From Peribacillus simplex (GTDB lineage: Bacteria; Bacillota; Bacilli; Bacillales; DSM-1321): a stretch of DNA of 64,000 nucleotides. The position numbers and the translations under genes were made by a program. The notes under the pieces are model-generated. The model worked only from the letters and a program-made list of their open reading frames with translations, was not told the DNA's origin and did not search any database. Within the stretch, counting starts at the first letter, position 1. Each line of letters begins with the position of its first letter. Location: positions 1,392,001 through 1,456,000 of the forward strand of contig NZ_CP011008.1 in the NCBI RefSeq assembly GCF_001578185.1. The letters are read 5' to 3'. Shown one piece after another: positions 8,407-17,416 of this stretch.

Positions 8407-8669
8407 GTTTTGCTATCTGAACAAATCCTTTTATAGTGTTCCATTCACCTCTACATCTTTCCTTCATATCGTGTTAAAATAGTAAGGTTGATTGAAATGA
8501 ATGCCGAGTAGCCAAGGCTTAAGCCTTATGATATATTGCTTCTTACATATATTGTGTATGATCAGGATCTTTGCTGCATACAAAGAAAGGTTGCCATTCC
8601 AATGTAAAAATTACGATAAATCCCCTATATATTTTTTATTGATGACTCCAATAATGAAAGGAACATTTT
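8407..8669. other. Intergenic region upstream of prfC
   Basis: No gene seen. It holds a perfect palindrome AAGGCTTAAGCCTT at 8514-8527 of unknown meaning, and AT-rich promoter-like sequence (GTTAAAATAG at about 8471-8481). Confidence 0.3.
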
Positions 8670-10244
8670 ATGACTACATTAAAAGACGAGGTTCACTCTC
8701 GAAGGACCTTCGCAATCATCTCTCACCCGGATGCCGGGAAAACGACTTTAACAGAAAAATTATTGCTGTTTGGTGGTGCGATTCGTGATGCCGGAACAGT
8801 TAAAGCAAGAAAAACAGGGAAATATGCTACAAGTGACTGGATGGAGATAGAGAAGCAACGGGGAATTTCCGTTACATCCTCAGTCATGCAATTTGATTAT
8901 GATGATTTCCGTGTTAATATTCTCGATACACCAGGTCACCAAGACTTCAGTGAAGACACATATCGTACACTGATGGCTGTTGATAGCGCCGTGATGATCA
9001 TCGACTCGGCAAAAGGGATCGAGGATCAGACGGTTAAATTATTCAAAGTATGCCGGATGAGGGGTATCCCGATTTTCACTTTTATCAATAAAATGGACCG
9101 ACAAGGTAAAATGCCGCTCGAATTGCTTGCCGAACTTGAAGAGGTATTGGGGATTGAAACATACCCGATGAACTGGCCGATTGGAATGGGAAAAGACTTC
9201 GTGGGTATTTACGATAGGTTCAATAATCGGATTGAACAATTCAAAACTGAAGGGGATGAGCGTTTCCTTCCGTTGAATGACGAAGGTGAACTCGAAGTGG
9301 ATCATAAACTTAAGGATTCCCAGTTATATGAGCAAACTTTGGAAGAAATCATGCTGTTGACGGAAGCGGGTAACCAATTCTCTGAAGAAAACATTGCGAA
9401 TGGAAAACTTAGTCCCGTATTTTTCGGAAGTGCTTTAACGACATTCGGTGTTCAGACGTTTTTGGATGCTTATCTGAAATTTGCACCAGCCCCACAAGCA
9501 CGGATGACAACATCAGGTGAAATGAGTCCTGTCAGTAATGATTTTTCCGGCTTCATTTTCAAGATACAGGCGAATATGAATCCGAAACACCGTGATCGGA
9601 TTGCTTTCCTTCGTATCTGCTCCGGTAAATTCGAGCGTGGAATGAGTGTCAACTTGAGCAGGACAGGGAAACCAATCAACCTTTCTTCATCTACTCAATT
9701 CATGGCAGATGATCGGAACACCGTAAACGAAGCCGTAAGCGGGGATATCATCGGTTTATATGATACCGGGAACTACCAAATCGGCGATACGATTACAACA
9801 AGCAAAGACATGTTCCAGTTTGAAAGGCTACCGCAGTTTACACCGGAACTATTCATGAGGGTAACAGCTAAAAACGTCATGAAACAGAAACATTTCCATA
9901 AAGGAATTAACCAACTTGTACAAGAAGGGGCAATTCAGCTCTTCAAAACGGTTCGGATGGAAGAATACCTGCTTGGTGCGGTTGGGCAACTTCAATTTGA
10001 AGTATTCGAGCATCGAATGAGGAATGAGTACAATGTTGAAGTCTTGATGGAGCGCATGGGCAGTAAGATCACACGTTGGGCTGAAGATGAAAAGCTGGAT
10101 GAAAATCTTCATAGCACAAGAAGCATTCTTGTTAAAGACCGGTTTGATAAATATGCATTTTTATTTGAAAACGAATTTGCACTTCGTTGGTTCCAAGATA
10201 AAAATCCTGACGTGGAATTATATAATCCAATGGATTTGAAATAA
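8670..10244 (+). CDS. prfC: Peptide chain release factor 3 (RF3)
   Basis: GTPase that recycles RF1/RF2 from the ribosome after peptide release. The 524-aa protein is full length for the family. GTPase motifs are all present: G1 SHPDAGKTT (residues 18-26), G2 region with [11 protein letters not shown]3 DTPGH, and G4 NKMD. The beta-barrel domain II and the RF3 C-terminal domain ([18 protein letters not shown]) follow. The [14 protein letters not shown] stretch distinguishes RF3 from EF-G. The ATG has AAAGGA upstream. Its native terminator hairpin (10252-10270) has been split from its T-run by an insertion sequence. Confidence 0.97.
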   Translation: MTTLKDEVHSRRTFAIISHPDAGKTTLTEKLLLFGGAIRDAGTVKARKTGKYATSDWMEIEKQRGISVTSSVMQFDYDDFRVNILDTPGHQDFSEDTYRTLMAVDSAVMIIDSAKGIEDQTVKLFKVCRMRGIPIFTFINKMDRQGKMPLELLAELEEVLGIETYPMNWPIGMGKDFVGIYDRFNNRIEQFKTEGDERFLPLNDEGELEVDHKLKDSQLYEQTLEEIMLLTEAGNQFSEENIANGKLSPVFFGSALTTFGVQTFLDAYLKFAPAPQARMTTSGEMSPVSNDFSGFIFKIQANMNPKHRDRIAFLRICSGKFERGMSVNLSRTGKPINLSSSTQFMADDRNTVNEAVSGDIIGLYDTGNYQIGDTITTSKDMFQFERLPQFTPELFMRVTAKNVMKQKHFHKGINQLVQEGAIQLFKTVRMEEYLLGAVGQLQFEVFEHRMRNEYNVEVLMERMGSKITRWAEDEKLDENLHSTRSILVKDRFDKYAFLFENEFALRWFQDKNPDVELYNPMDLK

Positions 10245-10250
10245 TGGAGA

Positions 10251-10272
10251 GGCCCGTGTAATATACACGGGT
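10251..10272 (+). repeat. Left target-site duplication; former prfC terminator hairpin
   Basis: A 22-base sequence containing CCCGTGTAATATACACGGG (8-bp stem, 3-base loop), repeated exactly at 11957-11978. The right copy is still followed by TTTTTT, so the original was the prfC terminator. An insertion sequence landed here and duplicated the palindrome. Confidence 0.85.
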
Positions 10273-10285
10273 CAGTTTGTAGACA

Positions 10286-10321
10286 AAAGGGGTTCGGAAT
10301 TAAAAAATTCCGAACCCCTTT
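10286..10321 (-). terminator. Transposase terminator inside the IS
   Basis: A 16-bp perfect stem starting AAAGGGGTTCGGAATT with an AAAA loop. The A/T tails on both sides make it bidirectional, so it may also stop read-through from prfC. Confidence 0.85.
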
Positions 10322-10383
10322 TTGAGATTCCCTTTGAATTTTTGCCTGAAGTTAAGAGATTGGGGCTCTACGAGCCCACTATG

Positions 10384-11683
10384 TTAGGCCATTTTTGGAC
10401 CTCGCCATGTCCAATTGGCCATCTTCTTTAAATTAATGGCAGCGTAAGTAAGCATCGCCTGCATCGACAATTTTTTAAGTACCCTTAAAGTTGTCCAACG
10501 CATACCATGCTTTTCTTTTGCATCTGCGAATACACACTCAATCGTTTCTTTACGTTTCGCATATATAGTTTTTACATCTTGATGATGACGCAGATGATCT
10601 GCTTCTTCCACATGTGTTTGCCAAATATGCCGTGTCACCACTTTTTGATGGTCTTTGCTTTCTGTACACTGAGATAAAAATGAGCATGTCGCACAAGTGT
10701 GTTTGGGTGATTTATACTCGCGATAGCCCTCTTTATTGGTTGTTGAGTACTTTAATAGCTCTCCCGAAGGACAAAGGTAACCATCAAAATGTTCATCGTA
10801 TACATAGTCCTGTTTGCGGAAAAATCCTTCTTTGGTGCGAGGACGTGTATAAGGTAAAGCCGGTATGATTTCTTTGTTAAATAGGTAGCTTGTAATCGCT
10901 GGTGTTTTATAAGCTGCATCTGCGGCAACGGCTTCCGGTTTTCCAACTTTCTCAATCACTTGTTCAACTAGTGGCTCTAAGATCTGACTGTCATGTATAT
11001 TTCCAGGTGTTACAATCGTTCCCAATACAAAACCGTTGCGGTCTGCGGCCGCGTGGAATGAATAGGCAAACTGTTTTGTTCGTTCATCTTTCACATAGTA
11101 GCCACTCTCAGAATCCGTTGTTTTCCATGGTTTTCACGATCTTGATTGATTTCTTCTTGAAGACGCCCTTGATACGCTCGTGTTTCTTTACGAACGATTT
11201 TCTTTTCAAATTTCCGTTTATTCGCACTGGCTTTCACATGTGTGGAATCCACGAAAACGTGTTCAGCACTTATTAACTTTTTATTAGCAGCTGTCATTAA
11301 AATGCGATAGAAAATCTGTTCAAACAGGTCTGTATCTTTAAAGCGTCGCTCATAATTTTTCCCGAACGTGGAGTAGGAGGTACTTTATCATGGAAACCAT
11401 AGCCTAAGAACCAACGGTAAGCCATATTGGTTTCAACTTCTTCAATCGTTTTACGCATGGAACGAATACCGAAGGTATATTGAATCAATGTCAGTTTAAC
11501 TAAAATAACTGGATCAATACTTGGGCGTCCTACCTCTGAATACATCTCTTTCACCAAGTCATAAATGAAAGTGAAGTCAATGGCAGCCTCCATTTTACGA
11601 ACCAAATGGTTCGGTGGCACCAGTTGATCTAACGTAATCATTTCAAGTTGATCTCGCTGAATAGAATCATGTTTAGAAAGCAT
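10384..11683 (-). pseudogene. Broken IS1182-type transposase
   Basis: Three consecutive frames together make a near-complete DDE transposase. The N-terminal part runs from the ATG at 11683 (GAGGTG site 6 bases upstream) to GYGFHDKVP near 11380. There the frame shifts; the next frame reads STFGKNYERRFKDTDLFEQ. A second break near 11110-11130 jumps from INQDRENHGK to DSESGYYVKDERTKQ, where about 25 residues seem to be missing. The C-terminal part (MKDERTKQFAYSFHAAADR to MANWTWRG) is intact and includes the ADAAYKTP and ECVFADAKEKHGMR motifs. The single-base loss plus deletion means no active enzyme. Confidence 0.88.
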
Positions 11684-11767
11684 CCTCATCACCTCAAGTT
11701 TTAATACTTCTATTTTAAAAACAAAAATGACTCCAGGCAAAAGTGTTTATCTAAAAGGTAAGACAAA

Positions 11768-11892
11768 GTTGATTGGAGCGGGTGTTCGAGACTCCTGCGG
11801 GAAAAGCGCGTCTAGGGGAGACCCCGCAGGCGAAAGCCGAGGAGGCTCCCCGACCGCCCGCGGAAATCGAGGTGCCTTACGTTCCAATCAAC
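11768..11892. repeat. GC-rich Bacillaceae interspersed repeat (MITE-like)
   Basis: A 125-bp GC-rich block bounded by the perfect 10-bp inverted repeat GTTGATTGGA / TCCAATCAAC. Internal pieces such as GACTCCTGCGGGAAAAGCG, GGGGAGACCCCGCAGGCG and GAGGAGGCTCCCCGACCGCC resemble a repeat I recall from many Bacillaceae intergenic regions. It folds on itself (CCTGCGGG with CCCGCAGG). Its base composition is far from the surrounding AT-rich DNA. Here it lies inside the insertion sequence. Confidence 0.75.
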
Positions 11893-11918
11893 GGCCAAAT
11901 TGTACAACTCATAAAAAA

Positions 11919-11949
11919 TAGACAAACTCGATTTTCCTCGAGTTTGTCT
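11919..11949. repeat. Subterminal hairpin at right end of the IS
   Basis: GACAAACTCGA pairs with TCGAGTTTGTC around a short loop, just inside the right inverted repeat. Part of the arm repeats the IR core GACAAA. It may shield the transposase from outside transcription or serve as a transposase site. Confidence 0.6.
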
Positions 11950-11956
11950 ACAGTCT

Positions 11957-11978
11957 GGCCCGTGTAATATACACGGGT
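11957..11978 (+). repeat. Right target-site duplication with intact terminator T-run
   Basis: Exact copy of 10251-10272, followed by TTTTTTC. This copy keeps the full hairpin-plus-T-run form of a Rho-independent terminator and marks the pre-insertion prfC 3' end. Confidence 0.85.
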
Positions 11979-12061
11979 TTTTTCATTATCTGGAGCATTG
12001 TTTAAATATCGAAAGGTTTTTTTGATAGTATCTTAAACATGTTTCCGGGGCTATATTTACC

Positions 12062-12070
12062 TGTTATAAT
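12062..12070 (+). promoter_or_regulatory. Extended -10 promoter (TGTTATAAT)
   Basis: TG-N-TATAAT at 12062-12070 upstream of a small ORF. No clear -35; extended -10 boxes can work without one. Confidence 0.45.
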
Positions 12071-12095
12071 GTGAAATTACCTATAGAGCGAATTT

Positions 12096-12191
12096 ATGGA
12101 GGAACTTCATAATCAATCAGGCTTCGACTTAACTTGGTACATTGGAACAGAAATCCCTGACATTTGGGTTGTATATCATTTTAATCAATAG
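12096..12191 (+). CDS. Possible 31-aa microprotein
   Basis: ATG GAG GAA ... TAG encodes MEELHNQSGFDLTWYIGTEI and PDIWVVYHFNQ. It lies 25 bases after an extended -10 and 35 bases before a hairpin terminator, so promoter, ORF and terminator form a compact unit. There is no good ribosome site before the ATG; the GGAGG lies just inside the ORF. It may instead be a fragment of a lost gene or a small RNA. Confidence 0.3.
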   Translation: MEELHNQSGFDLTWYIGTEIPDIWVVYHFNQ

Positions 12192-12226
12192 TTTAACTGG
12201 AAAACATCTGATAGTGGAAGTTGTTC

Positions 12227-12277
12227 AGCTTGTAGAATAAGGTCCCTTTTAGGGTCTAAATCTGCAAGCTTTTTTTG
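12227..12277 (+). terminator. Terminator hairpin
   Basis: Outer stem AGCTTGTAGA / TCTGCAAGCT with an inner stem CCCT-TTT-AGGG, followed by seven Ts. It ends the small unit starting near 12062. Confidence 0.7.
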
Positions 12278-12337
12278 TGTAATCCAAAAAAAACAGATTC
12301 CAGATAAAAGTAATATAAACAATAAAGACTGATGTTA

Positions 12338-12529
12338 TATATACATAAGTAGGATTTGCATGTATTTTCGATTTATAGGTTTCAATTGCCCCGTCTACAT
12401 CCGCACTGATGTCTACAATTACTAATCTTTTTTCATAATCATTAACATATCTCTAGTAATTAAATGATCTTTTCTATGTTTAGGCCATTTTACACAATTG
12501 ATGACTAAGTCTAAACCTTGAGTACTGTC
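12338..12529 (-). pseudogene. Fragment of an alanine-dehydrogenase-like / N5-(carboxyethyl)ornithine synthase gene
   Basis: Two frames on the minus strand read GLDLVINCVKWPKHRKDHLI then, after a frameshift near 12436, RLVIVDISADVDGAIETYKS and IHANPTYVY. This matches the C-terminal NAD-domain pattern N.(L/K)W....RKDHLI...DL..MK....IVD(V/I)S.D..G.IET......NPTY of carboxyethylornithine synthase and related alanine-dehydrogenase-like enzymes. Both ends of the gene are missing. Identification is from motif memory, not from a search. Confidence 0.5.
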
Positions 12530-12711
12530 TTAATACATTTTTGATTTGAAATCTGTTGAAAATGCGGAATTTTAATCATTACCCCCTGTTTTAAACATGT
12601 CGACTTTAGATAAACGGAAACAGGGAGATAGAAGATGTTAGACAGCTGAATTTATGAAAATTAAATAGTAACTAATTGGAAAGGTTAAAAGAAAAGCGTA
12701 GTAACTTTTAG

Positions 12712-12858
12712 CATGGTAAGAATTGCTGGGATATTCCGCGAAACTTTTTAGAACTGCATATTGCTAATAGAAAATTTGTGGCTTTAACCCTGGTGCAGGA
12801 GGAGAATAGCAAAATAACTTATATTGAACTACCGAGGTATGCATTTAAATCCAAGTAA
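12712..12858 (+). pseudogene. C-terminal remnant of an unknown small protein
   Basis: An open frame without a start codon ends at TAA 12858 and reads GKNCWDIPRNFLELHIANRK then FVALTLVQEENSKITYIELP. It looks protein-coding, but no start or ribosome site is present. The family is unknown to me. It sits in the decayed zone between the IS and malK. Confidence 0.3.
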
Positions 12859-12999
12859 TTGAATTAAATCAATTGGCTACCTTTTTGGAACTTGATAAAG
12901 TACCGAATAATTTGTGATGTAGGCAAAATGAACATACTTAACATAAAAAGTATCTTCCTTAAAGTTAATAGAGTTTTTAGACCAAAGAGGTGTGTAGCA

Positions 13000-14601
13000 G
13001 TGAAAAAAGGGAAATGGAGTCTACAGTTTACTATTATGATACTGGTGTGTGGGGTAGTAGCCCTATCATTATTTATTACAGATATTCTTATTAGCCAAAC
13101 AGTAGCGGATACAATAGAGAAGAGCCAGACTGAAAAAGCAGTAAACGTAGCACGCATGGCAGCACAAACGCCGCTTGTAATCGAAGCGTTAAGTGGAAGT
13201 GGGAACAATCAGGAAGTTCAGCAATTTACTAATAGGATAAAAAAATCGACAGATGTAGAATTTGTAGTAATAATCGATAATAATGGAATCCGGAAAACTC
13301 ACCCCGATCCAAGTAAAATAGGAAAAAAATTTGTTGGGGGGGATGAGAAAGATGTATTACGAGGTAGAGAGCACATATCTATTTCTAAAGGAACTTTAGG
13401 CAGGTCATTGCGTTCTTTCACCCCTGTTTATGATTCAGAGGATAATCAAATTGGAGCCGTGGTGGTCGGTATTTCTCTTCAAAAAGTTAATGATGCTGTT
13501 TTAAAAAGCCGTTTTAATATTTATGTGGGAACCGTTTTTGGAATATTAACCGGAATTGCCGGGGCAATACTTTTGGCAAGGTATATTAAGAAAATATTAT
13601 TTGGGCTGGAACCTTTTGCTATTGCGAAGGTTTTAAAAGAGCGAAACGCCATTTTACAATCAGTTCGGGAGGGAATTATAGCGGTAGATCAGAGTTCAAC
13701 CATTACTCTCATAAACAAAGCAGCTTTAAAGATATTTAAAAAAGCGGGCATTAATGAAAATCCAACGGGTAAAAAGGTAACTGGTTACATGCCTGACTCA
13801 AACCTGGATAGAATCCTGGAGACCGGCAAGGCCGAATTGGATAAAGAGCAGGATTTAAACGATAGTGTCTTACTAGTGAATAGGGTACCAGTATTTGTGA
13901 AGGATGAAATCGTAGGTGCCGTGGCTACATTTCGTGATAAAACAGAAATACATCTGCTGGCGGAACAGCTGACTGGAGTCCGTTTATATGCTGAATCGTT
14001 AAGGGCCCAGTCGCACGAATTCATGAACAAACTTCATGTAATACTTGGTATGGTGCATATGCATTATTATGATCAGCTTGCAGCATATATTAGTGATCTT
14101 GTTGACCACAGAGAGAACGAGATTGGCTTTATTACCAAAACCGTTAAAGATCCAGTACTAGCCGGTTTTTTAATTGGAAAACTAAGTTATGCCAGGGAAG
14201 CAGGTGCTAAGCTGGCATTATCCTCTGACTTTCAATTGCCAGAACCAGAAAATGCATCTATTACTCATGAGCTAATTACGATAATAGGAAATTTGATTGA
14301 CAATGCTATAGAAGCAGTGGAAAAAAGGCCCGTTAAACGAATTGAATTAAAGTTTGATTATGCAGATGATATTTTAACTATTGAAGTTCATGATACTGGA
14401 AAGGGAATATCTGATGCCAATCTTAATCATATCCTTCTAAAAGGATTTACAACAAAAGGAGATGACAGGGGGATTGGTTTATATTTGGTTAAGGCAAGCC
14501 TGGATAAGCTAGGTGGAGATCTCGATATTAGTTCAAAAGAAGGTCAAGAAACAACGTTTGTGGTTTATATACCATACAAAAGCAAGGATGATGTAGGATG
14601 A
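13000..14601 (+). CDS. malK: Malate sensor histidine kinase (CitA/DcuS family)
   Basis: Membrane sensor kinase of 533 residues. I use the GTG at 13000 (AGAGGTG about 10 bases upstream), because it gives an N-terminus that begins just before the first helix and the length I recall for B. subtilis MalK. Order: helix (residues about 10-30), extracellular PAS-like sensor with the DPSKIGK motif, second helix (FNIYVGTVFGILTGIAGAIL), cytoplasmic PAS, then the Spo0B-like phosphoacceptor SHEFMNKLHVILGM with His339, and an HATPase domain (NLIDNAIEAV, DTGKGI, GIGLYLVK). Overlaps the regulator gene by 4 bases. Malate as ligand is inferred from the neighbouring malic enzyme. Confidence 0.88.
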   Translation: MKKGKWSLQFTIMILVCGVVALSLFITDILISQTVADTIEKSQTEKAVNVARMAAQTPLVIEALSGSGNNQEVQQFTNRIKKSTDVEFVVIIDNNGIRKTHPDPSKIGKKFVGGDEKDVLRGREHISISKGTLGRSLRSFTPVYDSEDNQIGAVVVGISLQKVNDAVLKSRFNIYVGTVFGILTGIAGAILLARYIKKILFGLEPFAIAKVLKERNAILQSVREGIIAVDQSSTITLINKAALKIFKKAGINENPTGKKVTGYMPDSNLDRILETGKAELDKEQDLNDSVLLVNRVPVFVKDEIVGAVATFRDKTEIHLLAEQLTGVRLYAESLRAQSHEFMNKLHVILGMVHMHYYDQLAAYISDLVDHRENEIGFITKTVKDPVLAGFLIGKLSYAREAGAKLALSSDFQLPEPENASITHELITIIGNLIDNAIEAVEKRPVKRIELKFDYADDILTIEVHDTGKGISDANLNHILLKGFTTKGDDRGIGLYLVKASLDKLGGDLDISSKEGQETTFVVYIPYKSKDDVG

Positions 14602-15305
14602 TTAAGGTAATGATCGTAGAAGATGACCCGATGGTTGCTGAGTTCAATAAGCGCTATTTGAATCAAGTCGATGGCTACGAATTAGCTGCTTACTGTTCCT
14701 CAGTGGATCAAGCTCTGAATGTATTGGAAAATCAAAGAATAGGGTTAGTTCTATTAGACATTTTCATGCCTGGGAAAAATGGACTCGATTTACTCTCACA
14801 AATTCGAGAAAGTGAAAAAGAGATAGATGTTATTGTCATTTCTGCTGCGTCGGACATTGAAAGGATTCAGAAAGCATTGAGACTAGGTGCTGTTGATTAT
14901 TTAATTAAGCCGTTTGAATTTGAACGTTTTAACGCGGCCTTATCAGCATATCGGAACAAATCAGCTTTTATTCAAGATAAAAATATGCTTAATCAAGAAG
15001 AATTAGATTATCGAATATTGCATCAAGAAGAAAATCATTTACCAGAGGAATTACCGAAAGGATTAGCTCAAGATACCTTAAAGATTATATGGAATGTGAT
15101 ACGGGTATTTAAAAATGCTCCCTTTTCAACAGAGGAAGTCGCAAATGTGGCGGGTATATCCAGGGTATCAGTAAGGAAATATTTAAAATTCATGAAGGAT
15201 ATCGGGGTCCTTGATGTTAAGGTAATCTATGGAACGGTAGGCCGACCAGTCTCCCAACACAAATTTAATGATGACAAGAGCCATATTATTCAACGTTATC
15301 TGTAA
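14598..15305 (+). CDS. malR: Malate response regulator (CitB/DcuR family)
   Basis: Partner of the kinase upstream. Residues 1-120 form the receiver domain: acidic pair in VEDDPMV, phospho-acceptor Asp54 in VLLDIFMPGKNG, and the conserved Lys in YLIKPFEFERF. The C-terminal half is a helix-turn-helix (TEEVANVAGISRVSVRKYLK) of the CitT/DcuR type. 235 residues is normal. In B. subtilis MalKR activates the malic enzyme and malate transporter genes in response to malate; here malic enzyme and a permease follow directly, so the same circuit is likely. Confidence 0.9.
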   Translation: MIKVMIVEDDPMVAEFNKRYLNQVDGYELAAYCSSVDQALNVLENQRIGLVLLDIFMPGKNGLDLLSQIRESEKEIDVIVISAASDIERIQKALRLGAVDYLIKPFEFERFNAALSAYRNKSAFIQDKNMLNQEELDYRILHQEENHLPEELPKGLAQDTLKIIWNVIRVFKNAPFSTEEVANVAGISRVSVRKYLKFMKDIGVLDVKVIYGTVGRPVSQHKFNDDKSHIIQRYL

Positions 15306-15333
15306 GTAGCCAAATGGCTGCTTACTTTTTTTA
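15302..15333 (+). terminator. Terminator after malKR
   Basis: Stem TAAGTAGCC / GGCTGCTTA (one G-U) with AAAT loop and a following T-run. Confidence 0.8.
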
Positions 15334-15601
15334 ATTACATAATACTAAAATTAGTTAAATAAGCTAGTGTCCCCCGTAAATGACTACTAAGATATACACT
15401 GGCGATTGAGTTATTTATAAATTATTCACAAAATTAAACAAATAAGCAGTAATGAGGAAATATTTATGTTTTTATGTGCTGTATATTTATTTTCCTTTTT
15501 ACAGTTTTCTTTTAGTAATTACACTTCTCCAGGGAAGAATATACTCTATTGCCTAGTAATGATCATTTATAAATATACATTTTTAGGAAGAGGGTACGTC
15601 T
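15334..15601 (+). promoter_or_regulatory. AT-rich upstream region of maeA, likely MalR target
   Basis: About 270 bases with no ORF. Runs such as TTATTTATAAATTATTCAC and TATATTTATTTTCC lie 100-190 bases before maeA. MalR and DctR sites are AT-rich, so this is where control would be expected, but I cannot point to a definite site. A ribosome site GGAAGAGGG precedes the ATG at 15602. Confidence 0.35.
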
Positions 15602-17296
15602 ATGACAGCTTATGATAAGACAAAAAAGGGCTTGGAAACAACTTTAAGAGGAAAAGGTATTCTGTCAAACCCTTTTATTAATAAAGGGGTTGCTTTCACT
15701 AAGGAAGAAAGAAATGAACTAGGATTGGTAGGCTTGCTGCCATCCCAGGTGCTTACTCTTGAGGAACAAGTAAAAAGAGCTTATGTACAATTCTCCACTC
15801 AACCTAGCGATATTCGGAAGAATGGAATGTTATATGATTTGTTTAATAGGAATGTGGTACTGTTTTACCGCCTACTTAAAGACCATCTAAGTGAAATACT
15901 TCCGATCATTTACACACCTACTGTAGGAGAGGCCATTCAACAGTACTCCCAAGAATATCACCGTCCAGGAGGTCTATATCTATCTATAGATAATATGGAG
16001 GGAATGGAAGATGCATTTAAAAACCTGGACCTTTCATCTGATGATATCGATTTAATAGTTGTTACAGATTCTGAAAGTATTCTTGGAATCGGAGATCAGG
16101 GAGTTGGTGGAATTAACATAGCCATTGGCAAATTGGCAGTCTACACTGCAGCTGCGGGAATTGATCCAAGCAGGGTGCTACCTATTGTCCTGGATGTTGG
16201 GACTGACAACGAAAGCCTGATTAGTGATCCACTGTATATTGGTAACAGGTTTGGGCGTGTTCGCGGTGATGAATACACCGAATTCATTGATTTATTTGTT
16301 AAAAATTCTCAAGCCTTCTTCCCAAGGGTATTACTTCACTGGGAAGACTTTGGAAATATAAATGCACGAAATATAATCGATAATTATGGTGAAAAGATTC
16401 TCACTTTTAATGATGATATACAAGGTACAGGTGCAGTAACACTAGCCGCCGTAAAGTCTGCATTACAAGTAACTGGTGTTCCTTTAAAGGAACAAAGAGT
16501 TGTTGTTTTTGGTCCAGGTGCAGCAGGAATCGGTAATGCTGATCAGATGGTTGAAGCCATGATTCTTGATGGCATTTCAAGAGAAGAGGCATATGGTAAC
16601 TTTTGGGCTGTCGATTATCGTGGATTGTTGATAGATGACATTCCGGATGTTTTGAAGTTCCAAAAGTCGTATTGCCGGAAAGCTGAAGAAGTTGAGGAAT
16701 GGGCTCGGAATGAAGTCGGAATTATCCCATTATTAGAGGTAATAAAAAAGGTTAAACCAACCATCTTAATCGGTACTTCTGGTCAAACAGGAGCTTTCTC
16801 AGAAGAAGTTGTAAAAGAAATGGCTAAGCACGTGGAACATCCTATTATTATGCCGATGTCAAATCCGACTCCCTTAGCGGAAGCTGTTCCTGAAGACCTT
16901 ATAAAGTGGACTCAAGGTAAAGCCTTAATAGCGACAGGAAGCCCGTTTGATGATGTTGACTATAATGGTGTGATTTATACAATCGGACAATCTAATAATG
17001 CATATATTTTTCCAGGACTTGGACTTGGTGCAATTGTCGCAGAAGCAACAATAATCTCTAAGGGCATGCTTGCAGCAGCATCATCTGCTGTTTCAAGATT
17101 ATCGGATAGCAGTAAGCATGGTGCTTCTTTACTCCCTTCAATCAAACAATTGCAAGAGGTTTCTAAATCTGTAGCCATCGAAGTGGCAAAGACAGCCATT
17201 GAAGAAGGAGTTGCGAAAGCGGATATAACAGATATTGAAAAAGCAATTACAGAATACATGTGGAAGCCGGAGTACAAAACTATTCGTGGGAAATAA
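15602..17296 (+). CDS. maeA: NAD-dependent malic enzyme
   Basis: Oxidatively decarboxylates malate to pyruvate and CO2. The 564-aa length and layout match the large SfcA/MaeA type. Visible: the N-terminal malic domain with [13 protein letters not shown], the catalytic Lys region [19 protein letters not shown], the metal-binding acidic motif with EDFGN and [11 protein letters not shown], and the nucleotide loop [14 protein letters not shown]. Downstream of malKR and 120 bases upstream of an AEC permease, as in the B. subtilis ywkA-ywkB pair, so it probably acts in malate catabolism under MalR control. Confidence 0.95.
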   Translation: MTAYDKTKKGLETTLRGKGILSNPFINKGVAFTKEERNELGLVGLLPSQVLTLEEQVKRAYVQFSTQPSDIRKNGMLYDLFNRNVVLFYRLLKDHLSEILPIIYTPTVGEAIQQYSQEYHRPGGLYLSIDNMEGMEDAFKNLDLSSDDIDLIVVTDSESILGIGDQGVGGINIAIGKLAVYTAAAGIDPSRVLPIVLDVGTDNESLISDPLYIGNRFGRVRGDEYTEFIDLFVKNSQAFFPRVLLHWEDFGNINARNIIDNYGEKILTFNDDIQGTGAVTLAAVKSALQVTGVPLKEQRVVVFGPGAAGIGNADQMVEAMILDGISREEAYGNFWAVDYRGLLIDDIPDVLKFQKSYCRKAEEVEEWARNEVGIIPLLEVIKKVKPTILIGTSGQTGAFSEEVVKEMAKHVEHPIIMPMSNPTPLAEAVPEDLIKWTQGKALIATGSPFDDVDYNGVIYTIGQSNNAYIFPGLGLGAIVAEATIISKGMLAAASSAVSRLSDSSKHGASLLPSIKQLQEVSKSVAIEVAKTAIEEGVAKADITDIEKAITEYMWKPEYKTIRGK

Positions 17297-17416
17297 ATCC
17301 AGATTATTTTGTTGTCTCAAAAGAAAGGGGATCCGTTTTAGGGGATCTCCGTATAAGTCAGTCATAGTAGAATCTTTTAAATAGGACAATTTTTTGGAAA
17401 GAGAAGTGCATCTCGA

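Larger units (their letters stand above)
10273..11956 (-). mobile_element. IS1182-family-like insertion sequence (inactive)
   Basis: Element of about 1.68 kb. Its ends are imperfect inverted repeats: left CAGTTTGTAGACAAA, right (complement) CAGACTGTAGACAAA, 13 of 15 identical; the first base of the right end may belong to the duplication. It is flanked by the 21-22 bp palindromic target duplication described here. Inside are a degenerate transposase on the minus strand, its own terminator, a GC-rich Bacillaceae repeat and a subterminal hairpin. Long palindromic target duplications are what I recall for the IS1182 family. Exact family placement needs a database comparison. Confidence 0.8.

Noticed and set aside
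12892-12999. N-terminal 36-residue extension of malK
   Set aside because: The GTG at 13000 has the better ribosome site and gives the normal family length.
17316-17370. Terminator after maeA
   Set aside because: GGGGATCC / GGATCTCC can pair with one G-U, but no T-run follows; transcription into the AEC permease gene is more likely.
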